From the NCBI GenBank assembly GCA_032718475.1, contig JAUCBJ010003358.1, forward strand, positions 1-47,592: a stretch of DNA of 47,592 nt. The letters are read 5' to 3'. This DNA comes from Nemertoderma westbladi (Eukaryota > Xenacoelomorpha > Nemertodermatida > Nemertodermatidae). The first letter of the stretch is position 1; every line of letters starts with the position of its first letter. Below the pieces are notes generated by a model, which had not been told where the DNA came from, made no database searches, and saw only the letters and a list, made by a program, of their open reading frames with translations. This document shows, in pieces, positions 19,229-30,400 of this stretch. The position numbers and the translations under genes are program-made.

Positions 19229-19453
19229 TGTGTTGCGTAGATCATATATTGCATATATTAAGTATCAGTATTATTATGATATTAGATCCGCACACCAGTA
19301 TTCTGCATTACATACAACAAACAGCAGCAGTATCAAGCAGTATCGCAGTACTGCAGTACAGCAGTATCAACTCACTACCAGCAGACCGGTACAGTCCCGA
19401 ACTGACAATACTGATTACATGAACTTAGATCCTTTGAGCTTTCACTCACTACA
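19229..19453 (-). repeat. 3' LTR, 225 bp
   Basis: It runs on the plus strand from TGTGTTGCG to CACTCACTACA. It is identical to the other LTR apart from lacking one copy of a 34 bp tandem unit (the AAGCAGTATCGCAGTACTGC region). Confidence 0.95.
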
Positions 19454-19469
19454 TCCCCCCCAGTTTTTT
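19454..19469 (-). other. Polypurine tract
   Basis: On the minus strand AAAAAACTGGGGGGGA lies immediately upstream of the 3' LTR. This is the expected primer for plus-strand DNA synthesis. Confidence 0.85.
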
Positions 19470-19597
19470 CAAAACTTTAATTTAATACAATGAACTGTAA
19501 GTGTGTCATAGTTTCAGTTTTAGTTTGGTAGTCATGCGCTGCCATATAATAATGTTCTCAGGTTAGTTCGAAATAATTCGCAAAGTGCCACTATTAT

Positions 19598-20021
19598 TCA
19601 ACACTCTTCAATATACCTTGAGGGGGGGCGTACTTGACGACCGATGCGCGTTGTTGGCCTAGCAGTTACCTCATCATGAGAGTCGTCGTCTTCGTCTTTA
19701 TACTCGCTATCATCGTCATCACTGCCATTGTCGCCTTCCATACTATGATATATGTCACGTTCTTGTTGGTAGATGTTTTCTGGTTCACATGTTTTTCTGA
19801 CATCGTTAAAATGTCTTCTTACTCCTTTAATTACCACTGCCCAGTTGTCCACCGAGTCTACACGAACTGGACCTTTCCACTGTCTCCAGCACTTCACATG
19901 GCTACCCGGTTTAACATATACCCAATCACCAGGTGCTATTTTGTGCATTGGCACTGTTGTGTCTACTGCAATTTCAACAGGGGTGATTCCAGGTAACTTT
20001 GATCTACGTTCTGCGAGACCT
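19598..20021 (-). pseudogene. Integrase C-terminal part, out of frame with pol
   Basis: An open segment after a TGA at 20022-20024 (the first ATG gives a frame 19954-19598). It carries APGDWVYVKPG and WRQWKGPVRV, the SH3-like chromatin/DNA-binding end of retroelement integrases. A very acidic stretch (GSDDDDSEYKDEDDDSHDE) and an RPPSRYIEEC terminus follow. Sequence similarity to integrase continues upstream of the TGA in this same frame to about 20110, where the long pol frame departs. The break is therefore one single-base shift near 20110 plus one stop codon. Confidence 0.8.
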
Positions 20022-22596
20022 CAGAAACACGTCTCAGCTGGTGTCGTGTCTTTGTTTCTCCCTTTGGTGTTATTAAACCAGAAAGCGGCCTGTTCCAGTG
20101 TTTTACCAGATCGCGCAGCCCAGGCCTTACAGTTCGATGTACTCGTTCAACAGGATTGCCCTGAGGTCGATAGGCACATGCATATGACAACTGTACTTCC
20201 CACAACTTCATGAATTCTTGCAAGTCTGTGCTCCAAAACGCTGGGCCATGGTCCGCAATAACTTGATCAGGGGGGCCCATTTCTGTAAAAATCTGTTGCA
20301 GTTGCCGGATTGCACTGGCTGCAGTTAGATTCGCAACACGCCAAATTATTGTATAGCTCGTTGCACAATCTTTGACAGAGAGATAATGGCGAGTTCCATA
20401 TTCGACAAAGTCTATTGATAATCGGGTCCATGCATGCTTTACTTTCGTGGAACCTGCGTCCCAATGAAGAGGACTTGGGTCGATGCTGCTGCATTGGGGA
20501 CACTGATGACAGACCTCTCTAATGAGTTTTTTATTCACTTGGCTGTTCAATTCACGATCTTGAGCACACAATTCGGTTGTGCGCTCCACTCCAGGATGAA
20601 ATATTTGATGTATCTCAGTAACTCTATCACGTATATCAGTAACAGCTGCAACGTCTGCTTGTATAGTTGTATCTTCATCGCATTCTTCAACATTTTGTTT
20701 TAGCCATGTCTTGGGAACCCGAGTCATCGGATCTGCTTTGTTTTCATTCGTACCGATTAGATAAGGATGAAAAGTGAGCTCGAACTCTTTGATTGTGGTT
20801 GCTAACAGGTCTAGACGTCTAGTGATTAATTTTCTCGACTGTCCCTTAGTTTTAATGCGATGAGAATCAGTAACCACGGCCTTTAACCAACTGAATGCCA
20901 CCTTCGAATCGACCATCAATTCTATTTCTTTTAGGCCCCAATCTATAGCTAAATTCAAGCCGTCAATAGCTGCGTCAAGCTCAGCAATGTTGATGTGACT
21001 GGAATCGTTTGCCTTCTGTAACCAAGCAGAGTCTTCCACTGTTGTACCACCAATCTCGATAATGATTCCTTTTGCGATTGAACTTGCATCAGTCCACACC
21101 ACACCACGGGTTGTAGACTGAACCACCCACTCTCCTGTCAATGGATCATCAGTTATTAAGCGTTCCACTGTTTCTTTCACCATTACCTGTATGCTGTCGT
21201 CCACTACACAATCCCATGGAATACCACTGCAGCATCTTTGTAGCCACGCACAAGCGGGCCGTAACCATCCTGATATCGGGTAGTGGCCAATCAATTTACC
21301 ACACAACACATATAAATCACGTCGCGTTATTCTATCAAGAACTTTACCAGGTATCTCAGAGTCTCGATTCCATAACAACCTACCATTTCGATCCTCGGTG
21401 ATACGTAATCCAAGTACTCGACTACCATTTTGAATTGGTTCTGATGGTTTTGTTATCAACCCATATTCAGCTAAGTGCATGCGAACTTTATCTGCCGAAA
21501 TACGATCTGTATTAATATAAATGTCATCCCGAAAATTAGCACTAGAGTTACCCACTTCCTCATTCTCAGCCAAAACTGTCTCGACCACACGGTCCATGAT
21601 TTTTGGAGCAGGTGCCATCCCATATCCCATAACCGTCACGATGTACCGACGCCCCTTATAGACCACAGTTTGAAAGGTTCGCAAGGATTCACTTATTTTA
21701 ATTTGCAGATACGCCCAGCGTAAATCTACAATAACAGTTTTACTTCCCATACGGCGCCAGATACGCATTTTCTCCCCGCACACCGCAGCTTCACGTCCTG
21801 GAGAGTTTTCAATATAACGATTAAGTTCTCTACAGTCCAATATAGGACGAATTCGCTCCTTCTTCGGCTCATGCTTATCCATGATCGGTAATGTTCCCTT
21901 CACTTCTCCATGTTGAAGTGGATCATACTCAATAATCCAACCTTGATCGATCCACTCTTCCATTGCTTTCTCAAACATATCTTGATGATCGGGACGAATT
22001 TTATACTGGGTCACGGTGTTATGCAGCGTTGGAATCTGTCCATTTTTCCATTTAAACTCAGCTATCCAGTCCTTACCATCGAATGTGCAGTGGAAATCCG
22101 ACTCATTCAATTCGATTATAGGTTCAACTCTTGATTTAACAGCAGTCAATGGTGGTGAGTTTACAACGACATTACTCATCTTGGCAGCTCCGCCTACCAT
22201 TTCGTTCAGCGCACACTGGTTGGTTTTTCCATGAAGCACCTTTATCAACATAATTGGACTCATCTGCTTTATGATATTGTACCCCAAAATTACCATCTCT
22301 CCATTCAGTATTTTTAAAATAACTAGAAAAGTGTTTGAAAGTTGTTGCACAATACCATCTATTTTATCAATGTTTATAACAATTTCGCCAATCACCTGGG
22401 TCTCTGACTCGCCATCTAACATTACAATATTATGTTTCCTGTTTTCTTCAGAATAATATTTTACGCAGATATTTCTCTGTTTACACCATTGATAGGATAC
22501 CAGAGATTTGCTACAGCCAGAATCTATAAGCGTGTTTACTTTAAACTCCCTCCCTCCCTGTTTCATCCCGAACCTGCATGCCAACAACTGGGACAA
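19963..22596 (-). CDS. pol: protease, reverse transcriptase, RNase H, integrase
   Basis: An 877-codon frame. In order: aspartic protease with LIDSGCS (residues 23-29); RT with PILDCRELNRY (251-261), catalytic D291 in VDLRWAYLQI, and FRDD (355-358); RNase H with TDAS (D503), E539, D563 and D622 in ADPMTR; and integrase with a zinc-binding H663-x3-H667...C696-x2-C699 and catalytic D729, D782, E817 (52 and 34 residues apart). These copy the RNA genome and insert the cDNA. Between RT and RNase H is the RRDLYVLCGKLIGHYPISGW segment. The last 35 or so residues are out of frame, as the true integrase end continues in another frame. Upstream the frame is separated from the nucleocapsid frame by one TAG, in the same phase. 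Confidence 0.93.
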   Translation of the reverse strand: MSQLLACRFGMKQGGREFKVNTLIDSGCSKSLVSYQWCKQRNICVKYYSEENRKHNIVMLDGESETQVIGEIVINIDKIDGIVQQLSNTFLVILKILNGEMVILGYNIIKQMSPIMLIKVLHGKTNQCALNEMVGGAAKMSNVVVNSPPLTAVKSRVEPIIELNESDFHCTFDGKDWIAEFKWKNGQIPTLHNTVTQYKIRPDHQDMFEKAMEEWIDQGWIIEYDPLQHGEVKGTLPIMDKHEPKKERIRPILDCRELNRYIENSPGREAAVCGEKMRIWRRMGSKTVIVDLRWAYLQIKISESLRTFQTVVYKGRRYIVTVMGYGMAPAPKIMDRVVETVLAENEEVGNSSANFRDDIYINTDRISADKVRMHLAEYGLITKPSEPIQNGSRVLGLRITEDRNGRLLWNRDSEIPGKVLDRITRRDLYVLCGKLIGHYPISGWLRPACAWLQRCCSGIPWDCVVDDSIQVMVKETVERLITDDPLTGEWVVQSTTRGVVWTDASSIAKGIIIEIGGTTVEDSAWLQKANDSSHINIAELDAAIDGLNLAIDWGLKEIELMVDSKVAFSWLKAVVTDSHRIKTKGQSRKLITRRLDLLATTIKEFELTFHPYLIGTNENKADPMTRVPKTWLKQNVEECDEDTTIQADVAAVTDIRDRVTEIHQIFHPGVERTTELCAQDRELNSQVNKKLIREVCHQCPQCSSIDPSPLHWDAGSTKVKHAWTRLSIDFVEYGTRHYLSVKDCATSYTIIWRVANLTAASAIRQLQQIFTEMGPPDQVIADHGPAFWSTDLQEFMKLWEVQLSYACAYRPQGNPVERVHRTVRPGLRDLVKHWNRPLSGLITPKGETKTRHQLRRVSEVSQNVDQSYLESPLLKLQ

Positions 22597-22602
22597 TGTT
22601 CT

Positions 22603-23034
22603 CTAATTTTGCGAGGAACCGTCCGTTGGCTGCAACGGCCCTTGCCTCCCGTTTCCCGACTGAGCATCACCATTACCCTGCCATCTATTTCCCAGGACTC
22701 CAGAATTTCCACCAGTAGTGTTATTACGTCCACCACCACGACAACCCCTAGCAACATGACCCGGTTCACCACATTTAAAGCAAGCATCGCTATTTCCTCC
22801 CCTTGCTCCTCGAATACTGTTTGGATAATCACGTGCAAAATGTCCAAATTGCTCGCACTGAAAGCATCGTCCATCGTTACCATTGCCACGCTCACTGCTA
22901 CCATACCCATAATTCGCACCGGCACCGCGACCAACGCCCGATCCTCCTCGCATTCCACTTCTCCCGCGATTTTGCCAACCGCGAATTCCCAAAGCACCAA
23001 ATCTCTCGACAGTGACGTGTTGTTCCGCTAACAT
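22603..23034 (-). CDS. gag 3' part: nucleocapsid with two zinc knuckles
   Basis: A 143-codon frame, rich in G, R and N, that packages RNA. Two zinc knuckles are seen: CFQCEQFGHFARDY, where the last ligand is Y instead of C, and CFKCGEPGHVARGC, complete CCHC. It is in a -1 frame relative to the capsid part (23028-23525), which ends abruptly at 23028; the two probably were one gag protein before an indel. It ends with TAG (22605-22603 on the minus strand), after which the same frame continues into pol. Confidence 0.88.
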   Translation of the reverse strand: MLAEQHVTVERFGALGIRGWQNRGRSGMRGGSGVGRGAGANYGYGSSERGNGNDGRCFQCEQFGHFARDYPNSIRGARGGNSDACFKCGEPGHVARGCRGGGRNNTTGGNSGVLGNRWQGNGDAQSGNGRQGPLQPTDGSSQN

Positions 23035-23525
23035 TCGTTCGCTTGACCTAATAGCTCCTCGATTGCAACCTTACCTGCCATCGCCTTAACTTCGCTACGT
23101 ATGCTATCTGGGAGTCCATTCACGAATTGAACTGCAAGTATGTCACTCGCACATTTACTTTTTGTATCCTCGGTAAACAAAGATATCAAACGCCTTAAGT
23201 CAGCTAAATATGTGTCAGCTGTTTCGTTTCCCAGCAACGTTCGATTCTTAAACTTTTCGTATGCTGTATAAGCGGTATCTGCGAACGCCTCGATCAACTT
23301 GCGACGAATCACATCAATATCACTTTTCTCAGTTTCTGTTAATTGGCTAATTACATCGTGAGCTGCCCCTTTCAAGCATAATCGCAAGTAGGTCGCTCGA
23401 CTCTCTTCGTTTAGTTTCGATTCAATCATTAATATTTCAAAAATATCATTAAACGTGTTTAACCATGCACACGGGTCGCTCGTTCCGTCGTACTTGCTGA
23501 CGTAGTCTGATATCTTAGGCGCCAT
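23028..23525 (-). CDS. gag 5' part: capsid-like domain
   Basis: A 165-codon frame starting with ATG 48 bp after the 5' LTR. It has the helical retrotransposon gag pattern: WLNTFNDIF early, then AYEKFKNRTLLGNETADTYL and ADLRRL, then AVQFVNGLPDSIRSEV, as in Ty3/gypsy capsids. It forms the particle shell. The frame ends prematurely after QANEC by reading past the junction with the nucleocapsid frame. Confidence 0.88.
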   Translation of the reverse strand: MAPKISDYVSKYDGTSDPCAWLNTFNDIFEILMIESKLNEESRATYLRLCLKGAAHDVISQLTETEKSDIDVIRRKLIEAFADTAYTAYEKFKNRTLLGNETADTYLADLRRLISLFTEDTKSKCASDILAVQFVNGLPDSIRSEVKAMAGKVAIEELLGQANEC

Positions 23526-23561
23526 TATAATAATACTCGGTACCGGTATAGCACTAACAAG

Positions 23562-23573
23562 GGCCGGTTAGCT
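23562..23573 (-). other. Putative primer-binding site matching tRNA-Ile 5' end
   Basis: The 12 bases directly adjoining the 5' LTR read, on the plus strand, GGCCGGTTAGCT, which equals the first 12 bases of eukaryotic tRNA-Ile(AAU) as I remember it. The element RNA (minus sense) would be complementary to this 5' end. No canonical TGG-starting PBS, complementary to a tRNA 3' CCA end, is present at this position. Confidence 0.5.
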
Positions 23574-23832
23574 TGTGTTGCGTAGATCATATATTGCATA
23601 TATTAAGTATCAGTATTATTATGATATTAGATCCGCACACCAGTATTCTGCATTACATACAACAAACAGCAGCAGTATCAAGCAGTATCGCAGTACTGCA
23701 GTACAGCAGTATCAAGCAGTATCGCAGTACTGCAGTACAGCAGTATCAACTCACTACCAGCAGACCGGTACAGTCCCGAACTGACAATACTGATTACATG
23801 AACTTAGATCCTTTGAGCTTTCACTCACTACA
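23574..23832 (-). repeat. 5' LTR, 259 bp
   Basis: Same sequence as the 3' LTR plus one extra 34 bp tandem unit near 23680-23747. Promoter and transcript start should lie here, but no TATA box was singled out. Confidence 0.95.
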
Positions 23833-23837
23833 AGTGT
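23833..23837. other. Target-site duplication, right
   Basis: AGTGT directly after the LTR end CTACA; identical to 19224-19228. Confidence 0.9.
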
Positions 23838-24451
23838 GTACAGTGTGATCACAATCTAATGGTTGTTTTCCATTCCAAACATAGGAAGCTGCCTTTTACT
23901 GTCATGGAAATTAATTATTTTCTAATATAATGTAAGTATAATTTAATTGTACTTAAAAATTATTCAGCTGGTGGCGGCTAAGTTGTTAAATTTATAAAAT
24001 GCAATTTTTGTAATAAAGTCGTTCAATTTTAATTTGTTTCCCATAACTGAGCCTCGTGCTGCGCGAAGGCCCCACGAACGTGTATAGTTACTGCTTACTG
24101 CTTAAAATGATACAGTACCGTTATACAGTAGCACATAAATGAATGATTATATCAGTAATAACTTCTGAATATGGATGATGGGATGAAAAGAAATACATTA
24201 AGAAAGATAATTAGCATTACCTTAACTTCATTATTAATAGATGGGCGTCTATTATGTGAGTAATTTGTTTAGTTTCGTACCTCATTACTGAGTTTATAAT
24301 TTGTCAAGGTGGTCGATGATAGAGTAGCTTAGCTTATATGTTACTTAGCTAGTTCTCGCATTGCAATTAAATTAATGTAATGTAACCTACAAGGAAACAA
24401 AATGTTGGGCAACACAATATTGAAATTGATGCATATAGAATCGTAATGAAT
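23838..24451. other. Unique stretch with dispersed module copy 2
   Basis: At 24023-24083 it repeats the module of 757-823 (CAATTTTAAT, ATAACTGAGCCTCGTGCTGC, GGCCCCACGAACGTGT). Otherwise AT-rich with no gene recognised. Confidence 0.55.
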
Positions 24452-27400
24452 GATCGATTCTGAAAGAAATGATAGATGCTGAAAGAAATGATAGATACTG
24501 AAAGAAATGATAGATACTGAAAGAAATGATAGATACTGAAAGAAATGATAGATACTGAAAGAAATGATAGATACTGAAAGAAATTATAGATACTGAAAGA
24601 AATGATAGATACTGAAAGAAATGATAGATACTGAAAGAAATGATAGATACTGAAAGAAATTATAGATACTGAAAGAAATTATAGATACTGAAAGAAATGA
24701 TAGATACTGAAAGAAATGATAGATACTGAAAGAAATGATAGATACTGAAAGAAATGATAGATACTGAAAGAAATTATAGATACTGAAAGAAATGATAGAT
24801 ACTGAAAGAAATGATAGATACTGAAAGAAATGATAGATACTGAAAGAAATTATAGATACTGAAAGAAATGATAGATACTGAAAGAAATGATAGATACTGA
24901 AAGAAATTATAGATACTGAAAGAAATTATAGATACTGAAAGAAATCATAGATACTGAAAGAAATGATAGATACTGAAAGAAATGATAGATACTGAAAGAA
25001 ATGATAGATACTGAAAGAAATGATTGATACTGAAATAAATGATAGATACTGAAAGAAATGATAGATACTGAAACAAATGATAGATACTGAAACAAATGAT
25101 AGATACTGAAACAAATGATAGATACTGAAAGAAATGATTGATACTGAAAGAAATGATAGATACTGAAACAAATGATAGATACTGAAACAAATGATAGATA
25201 CTGAAACAAATGATAGATACTGAAACAAATGATAGATACTGAAAGAAATGATTGATACTGAAAGAAATGATAGATACTGAAAGAAATGATAGATACTGAA
25301 AGAAATGATAGATACTGAAACAAATGATAGATACTGAAACAAATGATAGATACTGAAACAAATGATAGATACTGAAACAAATGATAGATACTGAAAGAAA
25401 TGATAGATACTGAAAGAAATGATAGATACTGAAAGAAATGATAGATACTGAAACAAATGATAGATACTGAAACAAATGATAGATACTGAAACAAATGATA
25501 GATACTGAAACAAATGATAGATACTGAAACAAATGATAGATACTGAAACAAATGATAGATACTGAAAGAAATGATAGATACTGAAAGAAATGATAGATAC
25601 TGAAACAAATGATAGATACTGAAACAAATGATAGATACTGAAACAAATGATAGATACTGAAAGAAATGATTGATACTGAAAGAAATGATAGATACTGAAA
25701 CAAATGATAGATACTGAAACAAATGATAGATACTGAAACAAATGATAGATACTGAAACAAATGATAGATACTGAAACAAATGATAGATACTGAAAGAAAT
25801 GATTGATACTGAAAGAAATGATAGATACTGAAACAAATGATAGATACTGAAACAAATGATAGATACTGAAACAAATGATAGATACTGAAACAAATGATAG
25901 ATACTGAAAGAAATGATAGATACTGAAACAAATGATAGATACTGAAACAAATGATAGATACTGAAACAAATGATAGATACTGAAAGAAATGATTGATACT
26001 GAAAGAAATGATAGATACTGAAACAAATGATAGATACTGAAACAAATGATAGATACTGAAACAAATGATAGATACTGAAACAAATGATAGATACTGAAAG
26101 AAATGATTGATACTGAAAGAAATGATAGATACTGAAAGAAATGATAGATACTGAAAGAAATGATAGATACTGAAACAAATGATAGATACTGAAACAAATG
26201 ATAGATACTGAAACAAATGATAGATACTGAAACAAATGATAGATACTGAAAGAAATGATAGATACTGAAAGAAATGATAGATACTGAAAGAAATGATAGA
26301 TACTGAAAGAAATGATAGATACTGAAACAAATGATAGATACTGAAACAAATGATAGATACTGAAACAAATGATAGATACTGAAACAAATGATAGATACTG
26401 AAACAAATGATAGATACTGAAACAAATGATAGATACTGAAACAAATGATAGATACTGAAACAAATGATAGATACTGAAACAAATGATAGATACTGAAACA
26501 AATGATAGATACTGAAACAAATGATAGATACTGAAACAAATGATAGATACTGAAACAAATGATAGATACTGAAACAAATGATAGATACTGAAACAAATGG
26601 TAGATACTGAAACAAATGATAGATACTGAAACAAATGATAGATACTGAAACAAATGATAGATACTGAAACAAATGATAGATACTGAAACAAATGATAGAT
26701 ACTGAAACAAATGATAGATACTGAAACAAATGATAGATACTGAAACAAATGATAGATACTGAAACAAATGATAGATACTGAAACAAATGATAGATACTGA
26801 AACAAATGTAGATACTGAAACAAATGATAGATACTGAAACAAATGATAGATACTGAAACAAATGATAGATACTGAAACAAATGATAGATACTGAAACAAA
26901 TGATAGATACTGAAACAAATGATAGATACTGAAACAAATGATAGATACTGAAACAAATGATAGATACTGAAACAAATGATAGATACTGAAACAAATGATA
27001 GATACTGAAACAAATGATAGATACTGAAACAAATGATAGATACTGAAACAAATGATAGATACTGAAACAAATGATAGATACTGAAACAAATGATAGATAC
27101 TGAAACAAATGATAGATACTGAAACAAATGATAGATACTGAAACAAATGATAGATACTGAAACAAATGATAGATACTGAAACAAATGATAGATACTGAAA
27201 CAAATGATAGATACTGAAACAAATGATAGATACTGAAACAAATGATAGATACTGAAACAAATGATAGATACTGAAACAAATGATAGATACTGAAACAAAT
27301 GATAGATACTGAAACAAATGATAGATACTGAAACAAATGATAGATACTGAAACAAATGATAGATACTGAAACAAATGATAGATACTGAAACAAATGATAG

Positions 27401-30400
27401 ATACTGAAACAAATGATAGATACTGAAACAAATGATAGATACTGAAACAAATGATAGATACTGAAACAAATGATAGATACTGAAACAAATGATAGATACT
27501 GAAACAAATGATAGATACTGAAACAAATGATAGATACTGAAACAAATGATAGATACTGAAACAAATGATAGATACTGAAACAAATGATAGATACTGAAAC
27601 AAATGATAGATACTGAAACAAATGATAGATACTGAAACAAATGATAGATACTGAAACAAATGATAGATACTGAAACAAATGATAGATACTGAAACAAATG
27701 ATAGATACTGAAACAAATGATAGATACTGAAACAAATGATAGATACTGAAACAAATGATAGATACTGAAACAAATGATAGATACTGAAACAAATGATAGA
27801 TACTGAAACAAATGATAGATACTGAAACAAATGATAGATACTGAAACAAATGATAGATACTGAAACAAATGATAGATACTGAAACAAATGATAGATACTG
27901 AAACAAATGATAGATACTGAAACAAATGGTAGATACTGAAACAAATGATAGATACTGAAACAAATGATAGATACTGAAACAAATGATAGATACTGAAACA
28001 AATGATAGATACTGAAACAAATGATAGATACTGAAACAAATGATAGATACTGAAACAAATGATAGATACTGAAACAAATGATAGATACTGAAACAAATGA
28101 TAGATACTGAAAGAAATGATAGATACTGAAAGAAATGATAGATACTGAAACAAATGATAGATACTGAAACAAATGATAGATACTGAAACAAATGATAGAT
28201 ACTGAAAGAAATGATTGATACTGAAAGAAATGATAGATACTGAAACAAATGATAGATACTGAAACAAATGATAGATACTGAAACAAATGATAGATACTGA
28301 AACAAATGATAGATACTGAAACAAATGATAGATACTGAAAGAAATGATTGATACTGAAAGAAATGATAGATACTGAAACAAATGATAGATACTGAAACAA
28401 ATGATAGATACTGAAACAAATGATAGATACTGAAACAAATGATAGATACTGAAAGAAATGATAGATACTGAAACAAATGATAGATACTGAAACAAATGAT
28501 AGATACTGAAACAAATGATAGATACTGAAAGAAATGATAGATACTGAAAGAAATGATAGATACTGAAACAAATGATAGATACTGAAACAAATGATAGATA
28601 CTGAAACAAATGATAGATACTGAAACAAATGATAGATACTGAAAGAAATGATTGATACTGAAAGAAATGATAGATACTGAAAGAAATGATAGATACTGAA
28701 AGAAATGATAGATACTGAAACAAATGATAGATACTGAAACAAATGATAGATACTGAAACAAATGATAGATACTGAAACAAATGATAGATACTGAAAGAAA
28801 TGATAGATACTGAAAGAAATGATAGATACTGAAAGAAATGATAGATACTGAAAGAAATGATAGATACTGAAACAAATGATAGATACTGAAACAAATGATA
28901 GATACTGAAACAAATGATAGATACTGAAACAAATGATAGATACTGAAACAAATGATAGATACTGAAACAAATGATAGATACTGAAACAAATGATAGATAC
29001 TGAAACAAATGATAGATACTGAAACAAATGATAGATACTGAAACAAATGATAGATACTGAAACAAATGATAGATACTGAAACAAATGATAGATACTGAAA
29101 CAAATGATAGATACTGAAACAAATGATAGATACTGAAACAAATGATAGATACTGAAACAAATGATAGATACTGAAACAAATGATAGATACTGAAACAAAT
29201 GATAGATACTGAAACAAATGATAGATACTGAAACAAATGATAGATACTGAAACAAATGATAGATACTGAAACAAATGATAGATACTGAAACAAATGATAG
29301 ATACTGAAACAAATGATAGATACTGAAACAAATGATAGATACTGAAACAAATGATAGATACTGAAACAAATGATAGATACTGAAACAAATGATAGATACT
29401 GAAACAAATGATAGATACTGAAACAAATGATAGATACTGAAACAAATGATAGATACTGAAACAAATGATAGATACTGAAACAAATGATAGATACTGAAAC
29501 AAATGATAGATACTGAAACAAATGATAGATACTGAAACAAATGATAGATACTGAAACAAATGATAGATACTGAAACAAATGATAGATACTGAAACAAATG
29601 ATAGATACTGAAAGAAATGATAGATACTGAAAGAAATGATAGATACTGAAACAAATGATAGATACTGAAACAAATGATAGATACTGAAACAAATGATAGA
29701 TACTGAAACAAATGATAGATACTGAAACAAATGATAGATACTGAAACAAATGATAGATACTGAAACAAATGATAGATACTGAAACAAATGATAGATACTG
29801 AAACAAATGATAGATACTGAAACAAATGATAGATACTGAAACAAATGATAGATACTGAAACAAATGATAGATACTGAAACAAATGATAGATACTGAAACA
29901 AATGATAGATACTGAAACAAATGATAGATACTGAAACAAATGATAGATACTGAAACAAATGATAGATACTGAAACAAATGATAGATACTGAAACAAATGA
30001 TAGATACTGAAAGAAATGATTGATACTGAAATAAATGATAGATACTGAAAGAAATTATAGATACTGAAAGAAATGATAGATACTGAAACAAATGATAGAT
30101 ACTGAAACAAATGATAGATACTGAAAGAAATGATTGATACTGAAATAAATGATAGATACTGAAAGAAATCATAGATACTGAAAGAAATTATAGATACTGA
30201 AAGAAATGATAGATACTGAAAGAAATGATAGATACTGAAACAAATGATAGATACTGAAACAAATGATAGATACTGAAACAAATGATAGATACTGAAACAA
30301 ATGATAGATACTGAAACAAATGATAGATACTGAAACAAATGATAGATACTGAAACAAATGATAGATACTGAAACAAATGATAGATACTGAAAGAAATGAT

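Larger units (their letters stand above)
19229..23832 (-). mobile_element. LTR retrotransposon (Ty3/gypsy-like order), full length
   Basis: A complete 4.6 kb insertion on the minus strand: 5' LTR (23574-23832), gag, protease-RT-RNase H-integrase, polypurine tract, 3' LTR (19229-19453). The direct repeat AGTGT (19224-19228 and 23833-23837) is the 5 bp target duplication. LTRs start TG and end CA. The order PR-RT-RH-IN and a GDWVYVKPG-type integrase tail fit the Ty3/gypsy group; the RT box is FRDD instead of YxDD and the protease has DSG. There is no envelope-like gene. The LTRs are identical except for a 34 bp duplication, so insertion was recent. Yet the coding region has two apparent frameshifts and a TGA, so this copy may not encode working enzymes. 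Confidence 0.95.

Noticed and set aside
20434-23031. Plus-strand frames opposite the LTR element's pol and gag
   Set aside because: They are antisense shadows of frames with clear protease, RT, integrase and zinc-knuckle motifs.
23516-23526. TGGCGCC at the gag start as a tRNA-Lys-type primer-binding site
   Set aside because: It is 48 bp from the LTR and overlaps the ATG of gag; a PBS should adjoin the LTR.
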